The notes: generated by a model not told the origin, from the letters alone. Shown: positions 1-5,640, numbered from the stretch's first letter. The stretch: 6,850 nt of DNA from Bacteroidales bacterium (GCA_900766775.1 CAAFXN010000056.1:1-6850), one strand, 5' to 3'. Program-made: numbers and translations.

Positions 1-79
1 AGTGGGACTTGAACCCACACAGCCATTTCTGGCCAAAGGATTTTAAGTCCTTCGTGTCTACCGATTCCACCATCGCGGC
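1..79 (-). tRNA. tRNA-Leu (anticodon TAA), 3' end cut by window edge
   Basis: Read on the minus strand this is a class II tRNA. The 5' acceptor strand GCCGCGA is at 79-73 and the D arm contains GGTAGAC. The anticodon stem AAGGA/TCCTT encloses the loop CTTAAAA, giving anticodon TAA (plus positions 43-45). A long variable arm has the stem GCCA/TGGC closed by GAAA, and the T arm reads GTGGG TTCAAGT CCCAC. The long variable arm with this anticodon fits leucine. Only the first base of the 3' acceptor strand is inside the window, so about six acceptor bases and the discriminator lie to the left. A promoter at 102-133 precedes it. Confidence 0.96.
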
Positions 80-101
80 GCGGCTATTCAAAAATCGGCT
101 G

Positions 102-133
102 CAAAGTTACAACATTATTTTGACTTATGCAAA
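102..133 (-). promoter_or_regulatory. Bacteroides-type promoter for tRNA-Leu
   Basis: On the minus strand TTTG (133-130), a 20-bp spacer, and TAACTTTG (109-102) match the Bacteroidota primary sigma factor consensus TTTG / TAnnTTTG. Transcription would start a few bases downstream, leaving a leader of about 18 nt before the tRNA 5' end. The same segment lies in the short gap after the lipoprotein stop codon. Confidence 0.85.
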
Positions 134-166
134 TTTTTACACAAAAAACTTTCATATTTCTTTACT

Positions 167-841
167 TTAAGGTCTAACCGTAATATGAAAGCACGCTTGG
201 CGCCATTCGTACTTCACGTAAATACGCCCTGCGCGTTGATGGTTGAGTAGCACTTGTCCGAGCACCAACTTCAGGTTATCCTCTGTCATATAGTCATTTG
301 TGCGTGTTACTTTGTCGTAGCGATAGTAGGCGATGTCGAAGGTCGTCCCGTAGCAATGGCACGACCGGTCGGTGGCGTTGATGTTCCCGCTGCGTTGCAG
401 CAATCGTACATCCTCCTGCGTCCGAAGTACGCTCGTTACGTAGAACCGATAGTGGGGCAACCCGTTGCGCGACAAGATGTCCGCCCACTCTTCGCCTATC
501 GCCTCCAACTCTGCCGCCGCTTTCGGGACGAGATAAGGAATGGAGTGGGTTAGCGAATCAACAATAAAATTGCTACAATTCTCCACCAATACCAGTTGCC
601 GCTTCATGCGCGAGGCTTCCTTGCGGTCGGCGGGCATACAAGGCAGCCCGAGTGCCTGCGCGGCAGCCAGTTGCTTGCGCTGGCTGTCGTTGAACTTCTC
701 CTTGTAACTGAACGTCCGCCCGGGATACGACACGAGATGAGTCTCCGCCGGAGACTCATCTCGTCCGTTATCGGAAGAGCAGGCTGTTAACCCTGCTAAG
801 CACCCAACAACCGCAAAAACAATTAAGAATCTGTTATTCAC
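167..841 (-). CDS. DUF5715-like lipoprotein with M15/VanY-type zinc motif
   Basis: This is a 224-residue envelope lipoprotein. Residues 1-20 form a signal peptide ending in the lipobox LTAC, with Cys21 the predicted lipidated residue. After an acidic linker (about 22-38), the C-terminal half contains S160-x-H162-x-x-G165-x-x-x-D169 followed by a late His219 (CFHITV). This resembles the SxHxxGxAxD plus C-terminal His zinc site of D-Ala-D-Ala carboxypeptidases and dipeptidases (M15/VanY fold). Bacteroidales proteins with this SxHCYGTxFDI and KYE...CFHIT pattern are, as I recall, annotated DUF5715. Action on peptidoglycan is inferred, not shown. The start is GTG (841-839): an in-frame TAA 12 nt upstream leaves only GTG or ATT, and GTG places the lipobox correctly. 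A partial ribosome site (GAGGG) lies 4 nt ahead. It sits 31 bp after cysS on the same strand and may be cotranscribed. Its linker is encoded by a perfect palindrome (732-764). Confidence 0.85.
   Translation of the reverse strand: MNNRFLIVFAVVGCLAGLTACSSDNGRDESPAETHLVSYPGRTFSYKEKFNDSQRKQLAAAQALGLPCMPADRKEASRMKRQLVLVENCSNFIVDSLTHSIPYLVPKAAAELEAIGEEWADILSRNGLPHYRFYVTSVLRTQEDVRLLQRSGNINATDRSCHCYGTTFDIAYYRYDKVTRTNDYMTEDNLKLVLGQVLLNHQRAGRIYVKYEWRQACFHITVRP
732..764. repeat. Perfect 33-bp palindrome inside the lipoprotein gene
   Basis: The left arm ACGAGATGAGTCTCCG (732-747) is the exact reverse complement of the right arm (749-764), around a single central base at 748. As RNA or single-stranded DNA it would form a 15-bp stem with a 3-nt loop. 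In the minus-strand frame it encodes part of the linker right after the lipidated cysteine, roughly residues 27-37. Confidence 0.95.
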
Positions 842-872
842 AATGCCCTCTTAATTCATAATTCCTAATTAC

Positions 873-2354
873 TTACAGCGTCCATTCAAAGCCGTCTTTG
901 GTGTCTTTGATGTTGAACCCGAGTGCAGTCAGTTCGTTGCGAATCTTGTCGCTTGTGCCCCAGTCCTTATTGCGCTTGGCTTCCAATCGCATATTCAGCA
1001 GCATGTCCACCGCCCCGTGGAGTGCTTGCGTCTGCACCTCGTTGCCGCCCGCGCTTGCATCCTCCAACTGCAAGCCAAGGATGTCTATCGCATAGGTCTT
1101 CCATACCTTGCGCAACTGCTCCAACTCCTCCGCGGAGATAGTCTCTTTGCCATCGAACACGGAGTTGATACGCTTGGCGGAGTCGAACAGCAGCGAAATC
1201 ACTATCGGCGAGTTGAGGTCGTCATCCATCGCTTCTGCGCATTTCTCTGCCAACACGGTGGCAGCGTCGGTGGTCGTCGTCCCTGCCGTTGCTTGCAGTT
1301 TCTGCAAGCGTTGATAAGCCTCTTGCAAGCGTGCAAAGCCCTTCTCCGCTGCCTCCAAGGCTGCCGACGAGAAGTCCACCGTCGAGCGATAGTGCGCCAT
1401 CAGGATGAAGAAACGTATCGTCATCGGCGAGAAAGGCTTGGTCAGCAACTCATGTTTGCCGGTGAAGAACTGCTCCAGCGTGATGAAGTTGTTGTAACTC
1501 TTGCCCATCTTCTTGCCGGCGATGGTAATCATGTTGTTGTGCATCCAGTAGTGCACCGTGTCATGCCCGAGCGCTGCGCACGACTGGGCTATCTCTGCCT
1601 CGTGGTGGGGGAACATCAGGTCCATGCCGCCCCCGTGGATATCAAACTCTTCGCCGAGGTATTTCGTCCCCATCGCCGAGCACTCCATGTGCCAGCCGGG
1701 GAAACCCTCCGACCACGGGCTGGGCCAGTGCATGATGTGCTCCGGCGACGCTTTCTTCCACAGCGCAAAGTCGTAACTATGCTTCTTCTCCGCCTGCCCG
1801 TCTAACTCGCGCGTCTCGGTCTTTATGTCTTCCAGATTGCGCCCCGACAACTTCCCGTAGGGGAAGTCCTTGGCGTACTTCTCCACATCCATATACACGC
1901 TCCCGTTCGATACGTAGGCGTATCCGTGGTCGAGTATCTTCTGCACAAACGCCATCTGCTCGATGATATGCCCGCTCGCATGCGGCTCTATCGATGGCGG
2001 CAGCACGTTCAGCAACGCCATGTCGCGATGGTAGCGATTGGTGTAATGCTGCACCACCTCCATCGGCTCCAACTGCTCCACACGTGCTTTCTTGGCTATC
2101 TTGTCCTCCCCCTCGTCGGCATCGTGCTCCAAATGCCCCACGTCGGTGATGTTACGCACATAGCGCACCTTGTAGCCGAGGTGTTGCAGGTAGCGATACA
2201 GCAGGTCGAAGGTGATGGCAGGGCGGGCATGCCCCAAGTGCGCATCGCCGTACACCGTCGGTCCGCACACATACATCCCCACATGCCCCTCATGCAAAGG
2301 ACGAAAATACTCTTTCTGACGAGTTAATGTATTGTATATCTGTAGCATAATCAT
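873..2354 (-). CDS. cysS: Cysteinyl-tRNA synthetase
   Basis: This is a class I aminoacyl-tRNA synthetase of 493 residues that charges tRNA-Cys in the cytoplasm. The HIGH motif is HLGH (39-42) in the context YVCGPTVYGDAHLGHAR, and the KMSKS motif is KMGKS (282-286). The four zinc ligands of the family are present: Cys30, Cys225, His250 and Glu254. Their spacing (25 and 4 residues between the last three) matches E. coli C209, H234 and E238. A helical DALR-type anticodon region follows from about residue 330, and the end (RNKDWGTSDKIRNEL...GFEW) is typical. It is somewhat longer than E. coli CysRS (461). The N-terminus reads Met-Ile-Met, so translation may begin at 2354 or two codons later at 2348; an in-frame TAA lies three codons upstream. 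It lies downstream of nagB and upstream of the lipoprotein gene. No separate consensus promoter is seen in the nagB-cysS gap, so readthrough from nagB is possible. Confidence 0.98.
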   Translation of the reverse strand: MIMLQIYNTLTRQKEYFRPLHEGHVGMYVCGPTVYGDAHLGHARPAITFDLLYRYLQHLGYKVRYVRNITDVGHLEHDADEGEDKIAKKARVEQLEPMEVVQHYTNRYHRDMALLNVLPPSIEPHASGHIIEQMAFVQKILDHGYAYVSNGSVYMDVEKYAKDFPYGKLSGRNLEDIKTETRELDGQAEKKHSYDFALWKKASPEHIMHWPSPWSEGFPGWHMECSAMGTKYLGEEFDIHGGGMDLMFPHHEAEIAQSCAALGHDTVHYWMHNNMITIAGKKMGKSYNNFITLEQFFTGKHELLTKPFSPMTIRFFILMAHYRSTVDFSSAALEAAEKGFARLQEAYQRLQKLQATAGTTTTDAATVLAEKCAEAMDDDLNSPIVISLLFDSAKRINSVFDGKETISAEELEQLRKVWKTYAIDILGLQLEDASAGGNEVQTQALHGAVDMLLNMRLEAKRNKDWGTSDKIRNELTALGFNIKDTKDGFEWTL

Positions 2355-2468
2355 TTCATGTTAGTCATTTCATGTTGACATTTTATGTTGGCCATTGCAT
2401 GTTAAACGCGAAGCGTCAACAGGAACTGACAAACATGAAATGACAAACATGAAATGATAAACATTTTA
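2351..2468. repeat. Opposed 14-bp repeats forming a long hairpin between nagB and cysS
   Basis: Three units lie on the right: TGACAAACATGAAA at 2427-2440 and 2441-2454, and a diverged TGATAAACATTTTA at 2455-2468. Four related units in the opposite orientation lie on the left: CATTTCATGTT at 2352 and 2366, CATTTTATGTT at 2379 and CATTGCATGTT at 2393. The apex carries a small hairpin, ACGC-GAA-GCGT (2406-2416). The whole gap folds back on itself; for example, 16 of 17 positions pair between the right unit near 2445-2459 and the left unit at 2351-2367. The left end overlaps the cysS start codon and the right end abuts the nagB stop. It could act as a terminator, attenuator or mRNA processing site, or simply be a repetitive element. 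Confidence 0.85.
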
Positions 2469-3263
2469 TCAAAGCAAGTTATTCTTTTCAATATCGAGGA
2501 AGTACTTGTACGTCCCTACTTTCAGTTCGTCGCAAGCCGCCTCGTCGCACACGATAATCCCGTGCTGGTGCATCTGCAGCGCCGAAATCGTCCACATATG
2601 CGAGATCGGCTCCTCTACGGCATGTTGCAGCGCGCGAGCTTTATTGTGCCCGTTCACCATAATCAGCACCTCTTTTGCGTCCATAATCGTGCCTACACCC
2701 ACGGTCAGTGCGGTCTTGGGCACTTTGTTCACGTCGTTGTCGAAGAAGCGCGAGTTGGCGATAATCGTGTCGGTGGTCAACTCTTTCTTGCGGGTGCGCG
2801 AGGTCAGCGAAGAGCCCGGCTCGTTGAAGGCGATATGCCCGTCGGGACCGATGCCACCGAGGAACAACTGTATGCCGCCGCAGTTCTTTATCTTCGCCTC
2901 ATAGCGCGCGCACTCGGCTGCGAGGTCGGGCGCATTGCCATTCAGGATATTCACGTTCTCGGGGCGGATATCGATATGGCTGAAGAAGTTCTTCCACATG
3001 AACGAGTGGTAACTCTCGGGGTGGTCTTCGGGGATACCCACATACTCATCCATATTGAAGGTAACCACGTTGCGGAACGAGACTTTCCCTGCCTCGTACA
3101 ACTTAATCAGGTGCTTGTACATACCCAGCGGCGAAGAGCCCGTCGGCAGGCCCAGCACAAAGGGTGTCCCCTCTTTCGGAGCAAACTCATTGATACGTTG
3201 TGCTACATAGTTGGCAGCCCATTGACTCAGCAGGTCATAATTCGGTTCGATAATCAGTCTCAT
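2469..3263 (-). CDS. nagB: Glucosamine-6-phosphate deaminase
   Basis: This 264-residue cytoplasmic enzyme converts glucosamine 6-phosphate to fructose 6-phosphate and ammonia, feeding amino sugars from N-acetylglucosamine or host glycans into glycolysis. The phosphate-binding loop is GLPTGSSP (38-45). Catalytic residues fall at the same numbers as in E. coli NagB: Asp72 (NMDEYVG), Asp141, His143 and Glu148 (GPDGHIAFNEPG). Allosteric-site residues Ser151, Arg158, Lys160 and Tyr254 are also kept, which suggests activation by N-acetylglucosamine 6-phosphate as in E. coli; position 161 is Glu rather than Thr. The length is within two residues of E. coli NagB (266). The ATG at 3263-3261 starts the conserved MRLII. 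It has a strong-looking promoter at 3361-3392 and a leader of about 90 nt containing a palindrome. cysS follows 114 bp downstream. Confidence 0.98.
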   Translation of the reverse strand: MRLIIEPNYDLLSQWAANYVAQRINEFAPKEGTPFVLGLPTGSSPLGMYKHLIKLYEAGKVSFRNVVTFNMDEYVGIPEDHPESYHSFMWKNFFSHIDIRPENVNILNGNAPDLAAECARYEAKIKNCGGIQLFLGGIGPDGHIAFNEPGSSLTSRTRKKELTTDTIIANSRFFDNDVNKVPKTALTVGVGTIMDAKEVLIMVNGHNKARALQHAVEEPISHMWTISALQMHQHGIIVCDEAACDELKVGTYKYFLDIEKNNLL

Positions 3264-3298
3264 AATGTATTGTGTTTTTTATGGTTAATAATTGCAAC

Positions 3299-3342
3299 GC
3301 AAGTCCTCTCTTCCCTCTCGGGGAGGTCGCGAGGGGGCTTGC
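3299..3342. repeat. REP-like imperfect palindrome in the nagB leader
   Basis: Arms at 3299-3310 (GCAAGTCCTCTC) and 3331-3342 (GAGGGGGCTTGC) pair over 12 positions on the plus strand using two G-T wobbles. On the nagB mRNA strand those two become A-C mismatches (10 of 12 paired). A smaller TCCC/GGGA hairpin sits in the loop. The element lies between the nagB promoter and start codon, so it would be in the 5' untranslated RNA. Its composition resembles dispersed G/C-rich intergenic palindromes seen in Bacteroidota genomes, but copy number cannot be judged here. Confidence 0.7.
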
Positions 3343-3360
3343 CTTCCCCTAATCCGCCCG

Positions 3361-3392
3361 CAAAGTTACTGCTTTTTTTTGAATTACGCAAA
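3361..3392 (-). promoter_or_regulatory. Bacteroides-type promoter for nagB
   Basis: On the minus strand TTTG (3392-3389), a 20-bp spacer, and TAACTTTG (3368-3361) are an exact match to the Bacteroidota primary sigma factor consensus. The predicted start is near 3355, giving a leader of about 90 nt to the nagB ATG. Confidence 0.88.
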
Positions 3393-3534
3393 CAAATGGG
3401 AGAAAAACCGTAAAAAATGCAAAAAGCCTCTCTTCCCCACGCTCTCCATGGCGAGTTGCGGCACAAAAACACACGACACCGCCTGCCGTGAATCAGCAGC
3501 CGATGCCGTGTTGCAAATATCGGATAAGACGCTC

Positions 3535-5031
3535 TTACCGCTTGTAGTTCTCCCACTTCGTGTTGCGCATGTCGCCCGACTTGAGGAATTCCTCGTGCAT
3601 CGCCAGCGCGCAACTCAGCGTGTGCGGCGTGTGCGCGGTCTTCGACATCGCTAAATACTCGTTGAGCAGCGGGCGATACTGCGGGTCAACGCAGTGGTCG
3701 ATTATCTCATGCGCACGCTGAATCGGGCTCTTCCCGCGCAGGTCGGCGATACCGTGCTCCGTGATGATAATCTTCACGCTGTGCTCCGAGTGGTCGAGGT
3801 GGCTGACCATCGGCACAAATGCGGAGATACAGCCGCCTTTCGCCGTGGACGGAGTGGTGTAGATACTGATATATGCGTTGCGGGTGAAGTCGCCCGAGCC
3901 GCCGATGCCGTTCATCATCTTCGTGCCGCATACGTGCGTCGAGTTGATGTTGCCGAAGATATCTGCCTCCAACGCCGTGTTGATGGTTATCAAGCCCAGT
4001 CGGCGAGCCACCTCGGGGTTGTTGCTTATCTCCTGCGGACGAAGCACTATCTTGTCGCGGAAGAAATCGATATGGTCAATGATATCTTGCAACTTGTCGG
4101 CGCCCACCGTCAGCGAGCAGCCGCTGGCGAACTTCACGCGACCCTCTTTCATCAAACCCACCACCGAGTCTTGAATCACCTCCGTGTACATCTCAAACGG
4201 CGGGATATGCTTGTTCTCGCCCAGCGCGCCCAGCACGGCGTTGGCGATGTTGCCCACGCCCGACTGTATCGGCAGGAACGATGCAGGAATGCGCCCCGCC
4301 TTCATCTCTGCCTCGAGGAAGGCTGCCACGTTCGCACCAATCTTCGCCGTCGTCTCGTCCAGCGGCGAGAACTTACCCACCTCGTTCGGGCGATTGGTCT
4401 TCACCACGGCGACAATCTTGCTCGGGTCCACCTTGATGCAGTCCGTACCGATACGGTCTGACGGCTTATAGACGGGTATCTCGCGGCGCACAGGCGGGTC
4501 GAGAGGCTCGTAGATATCGTGCATGCCGCGCATGGTCGCAGGCATCGCCTCGTTCAGTTCGATGATGATTTTAGAAGCCAGGCGGCAGAATGTCGGCATG
4601 TTGCCCACACCCGCCGTCGGCACTATCTCGCCGTCTTCCGTTACCTCACAAGCCTCAATGATGGCGAAATCGGGCTTCGGCATAAAGCCGTAACGCAGGT
4701 CTTGCGCCAACTCGCTCAGGTGCATGTCGAAATAATGCGCACCCTGTGCGTTCAGTTCGGTGCGCAGGTCTTTGTTCCCCTGATAAGGGGTGCGAAAATC
4801 GATAGCGTGTGCGCGAGCCAGTGCACCGTCGCAACTGTCGCCCGTGCTCGCACCCGTGTACATACCAATCTTGTAAGGTTTGCCCTCTGCATGCAGGGCT
4901 TCCGCCATGTGTGCGATAGCAGTCGGAACATCTTTGGGCGCACCCGCAGGGGTAAAGCCGCCCATACCCACGATGGCTCCGTTAGGAACCAGTCTCGCCG
5001 CCTCGTCAGCGGTCATAAAAGGAAGTGCCAT
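3535..5031 (-). CDS. Succinyl-CoA:acetate CoA-transferase (acetyl-CoA hydrolase/transferase family)
   Basis: This 498-residue class I CoA-transferase most likely moves CoA between succinyl-CoA and acetate (or acetyl-CoA and succinate), linking acetate formation with succinate/propionate fermentation in the cytoplasm. The N-terminal half has the glycine-rich GMGGFTPAGAPK (about 22-33). The presumed catalytic glutamate is Glu284 in MYTEVIQD, equivalent to Glu294 of Acetobacter AarC. The oxyanion or CoA-binding loop GIGGSGDF (375-382) follows NINSTHVCGTKMMN. SGVGNIANAV (257-266) and ITEHGIADLRGKSP (about 423-436) are further family signatures. The length matches Bacteroides members of about 497 residues. 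An open frame extends to 5199, but I place the start at the ATG at 5031-5029. The family begins there, and a promoter at 5073-5100 would lie inside any longer protein. Related enzymes use butyrate, propionate or 4-hydroxybutyrate, so the exact acceptor is inferred. It appears monocistronic: nagB downstream has its own promoter. Confidence 0.93.
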   Translation of the reverse strand: MALPFMTADEAARLVPNGAIVGMGGFTPAGAPKDVPTAIAHMAEALHAEGKPYKIGMYTGASTGDSCDGALARAHAIDFRTPYQGNKDLRTELNAQGAHYFDMHLSELAQDLRYGFMPKPDFAIIEACEVTEDGEIVPTAGVGNMPTFCRLASKIIIELNEAMPATMRGMHDIYEPLDPPVRREIPVYKPSDRIGTDCIKVDPSKIVAVVKTNRPNEVGKFSPLDETTAKIGANVAAFLEAEMKAGRIPASFLPIQSGVGNIANAVLGALGENKHIPPFEMYTEVIQDSVVGLMKEGRVKFASGCSLTVGADKLQDIIDHIDFFRDKIVLRPQEISNNPEVARRLGLITINTALEADIFGNINSTHVCGTKMMNGIGGSGDFTRNAYISIYTTPSTAKGGCISAFVPMVSHLDHSEHSVKIIITEHGIADLRGKSPIQRAHEIIDHCVDPQYRPLLNEYLAMSKTAHTPHTLSCALAMHEEFLKSGDMRNTKWENYKR

Positions 5032-5072
5032 GATATTGTATATTTTTATTGTTGTTTCTCCCAAATCGCCTG

Positions 5073-5100
5073 CAAAGTTAATGCTTTTTCTTGATATATG
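5073..5100 (-). promoter_or_regulatory. Bacteroides-type promoter for the CoA-transferase gene
   Basis: TAACTTTG lies at 5080-5073 on the minus strand, with a 20-bp spacer to CTTG just beyond 5100 (5104-5101), a 3 of 4 match to the TTTG -33 element. The leader to the ATG at 5031 would be about 35-40 nt. This site also argues against the longer reading frame as the protein start. Confidence 0.75.
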
Positions 5101-5140
5101 CAAGAAAAATCGTATCGTATAGGATAGTTTTATGGCACAC

Positions 5141-5230
5141 TCCCCGCTCTCTCCCCGTTCTCTCCCCTCGCTTACTCCCCGTTCCCTCCCCGTTCTCATC
5201 CCGCTCTCTTCCTGCTCTCTCCCCGCCCTC
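5141..5230. repeat. C-rich degenerate tandem repeat, period about 11 bp
   Basis: Eight successive units begin with TCC(C)C: at 5141, 5152, 5163, 5176, 5187, 5199, 5210 and 5220. Unit lengths are 11, 11, 13, 11, 12, 11, 10 and 11, with typical units TCCCCGTTCTC and TCCCCGCTCTC. The plus strand is almost pure pyrimidine, apart from a G in most units. Short frames across it give Ser/Pro/Leu repeats and are not credible genes. Confidence 0.85.
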
Positions 5231-5263
5231 TCCTCCTATCTCTCTACGGACCAACAGCAGACC

Positions 5264-5318
5264 TTCCCGTACTATTCCCGTACAATTCCCGTGCTATTCC
5301 CGTACTATTCCCGTACAA
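5264..5318. repeat. Five tandem copies of an 11-bp unit, TTCCCGTACTA
   Basis: Units are at 5264-5274 (TTCCCGTACTA), 5275-5285 (TTCCCGTACAA), 5286-5296 (TTCCCGTGCTA), 5297-5307 (TTCCCGTACTA) and 5308-5318 (TTCCCGTACAA). There are no spacers and only one or two substitutions per unit. Four of the five contain the self-complementary GTAC. Confidence 0.97.
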
Positions 5319-5328
5319 TAAAGCCGCC

Positions 5329-5361
5329 AAAGAGCAAAGAAAGAGCAGAGAAAGAGCAGAG
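5329..5361. repeat. Three tandem copies of an 11-bp purine-rich unit, AAAGAGCAGAG
   Basis: Units are at 5329-5339 (AAAGAGCAAAG), 5340-5350 and 5351-5361 (both AAAGAGCAGAG). The tract starts 10 bp after the TTCCCGTACTA array and has the same period. Its reverse complement resembles parts of the C-rich tract at 5199-5219, so the two could pair as a foldback around the middle array. Confidence 0.93.
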
Positions 5362-5392
5362 AAGAAACCGACAACATCAATCAAAAAGAGCA

Positions 5393-5436
5393 ACAAGTGG
5401 GTCAATCTAAACCAACGTCTAAATTGACCCACTTGT
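5393..5436 (-). repeat. Palindrome with 14-bp stem and T tract, possible short RNA or terminator
   Basis: The arm ACAAGTGGGTCAAT (5393-5406) is the exact reverse complement of 5423-5436, with a 16-nt loop. On the minus strand the stem is followed within a few bases by CTCTTTTTGA, like an intrinsic terminator, and a consensus promoter lies just upstream at 5459-5490. Together they would define an RNA of roughly 70 nt. A decayed copy in the opposite orientation is at 5569-5640. Confidence 0.8.
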
Positions 5437-5458
5437 GAGACTCTTTTCTTATCGGCTG

Positions 5459-5490
5459 CAAAGGTACAATAATTTATTGATATGCACAAA
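5459..5490 (-). promoter_or_regulatory. Bacteroides-type promoter with no protein gene directly downstream
   Basis: On the minus strand TTTG (5490-5487), a 20-bp spacer, and TACCTTTG (5466-5459) match the consensus exactly. The predicted start is near 5453. The next reading frame of substance on this strand is the CoA-transferase, more than 400 bp away and with its own promoter. What follows immediately is the 5393-5436 palindrome. Confidence 0.75.
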
Positions 5491-5497
5491 TATTTTT

Positions 5498-5505
5498 TAC
5501 TTTTG
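5498..5505 (+). promoter_or_regulatory. Possible rightward -7 element
   Basis: TACTTTTG fits TAnnTTTG on the plus strand, with a weak ATTG at 5476-5479 (18-bp spacing) as the only -33 candidate. It would face away from, and overlap, the leftward promoter at 5459-5490. No gene begins close by; the next rightward gene starts at 5874. Confidence 0.25.
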
Positions 5506-5568
5506 CAAGCCAATGCAAGCAAATTTAACGAAAAGGAACCTGATTATGTAGAAAAGCGGTCGAATAGT

Positions 5569-5640
5569 CAGTAAGGGTTTGAGGATATGAAAGAGTCAAT
5601 AAGTGGGGCAATTTAGACGTTCCTTTAATTTTACCCACCT
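5569..5640 (+). repeat. Decayed inverted copy of the promoter-plus-palindrome unit
   Basis: Read on the plus strand, this aligns with the minus strand of 5466-5394. AAGTGGGGCAATTTAGACGTT (5601-5621) differs at one position from the reverse complement of 5414-5434. The match continues through TTTA, ATT and ACCCAC to about 5640. Upstream, AAAGAGTC (5590-5597) and a GTTTGAGGATAT segment correspond to AAAAGAGTC and CTTTGCAGCCGATA in the intact copy. The stem is now imperfect. Confidence 0.7.

Noticed and set aside
1017..1805. Plus-strand open frame of 262 codons opposite cysS
   Set aside because: It is a frame shadow of the GC-rich cysS gene; the translation has low-complexity Arg/His/Leu composition and no family features.
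2454..3413. Plus-strand open frame of 319 codons opposite nagB
   Set aside because: It is antisense to a nagB with all catalytic residues in place, its translation resembles no family and is rich in Arg, His and Val, and it runs through the nagB promoter and leader palindrome.
3694..4461. Plus-strand open frame of 255 codons opposite the CoA-transferase gene
   Set aside because: It is antisense to a well-conserved enzyme, with no start signal and no recognisable protein features.
5032..5199. N-terminal extension of the CoA-transferase frame
   Set aside because: It runs through the C-rich repeat and the gene's own promoter, and family members start at the MALPF-like position at 5031.
5264..5318. 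Possible CRISPR array
   Set aside because: The units are only 11 bp, are directly adjacent with no spacers, and no cas gene is present; it is a simple tandem repeat.
5244..5522. Minus-strand frame of 92 codons
   Set aside because: It spans a promoter, the 14-bp-stem palindrome and two 11-bp repeat arrays; the repeated YGNSTG residues are just the translated DNA repeat.
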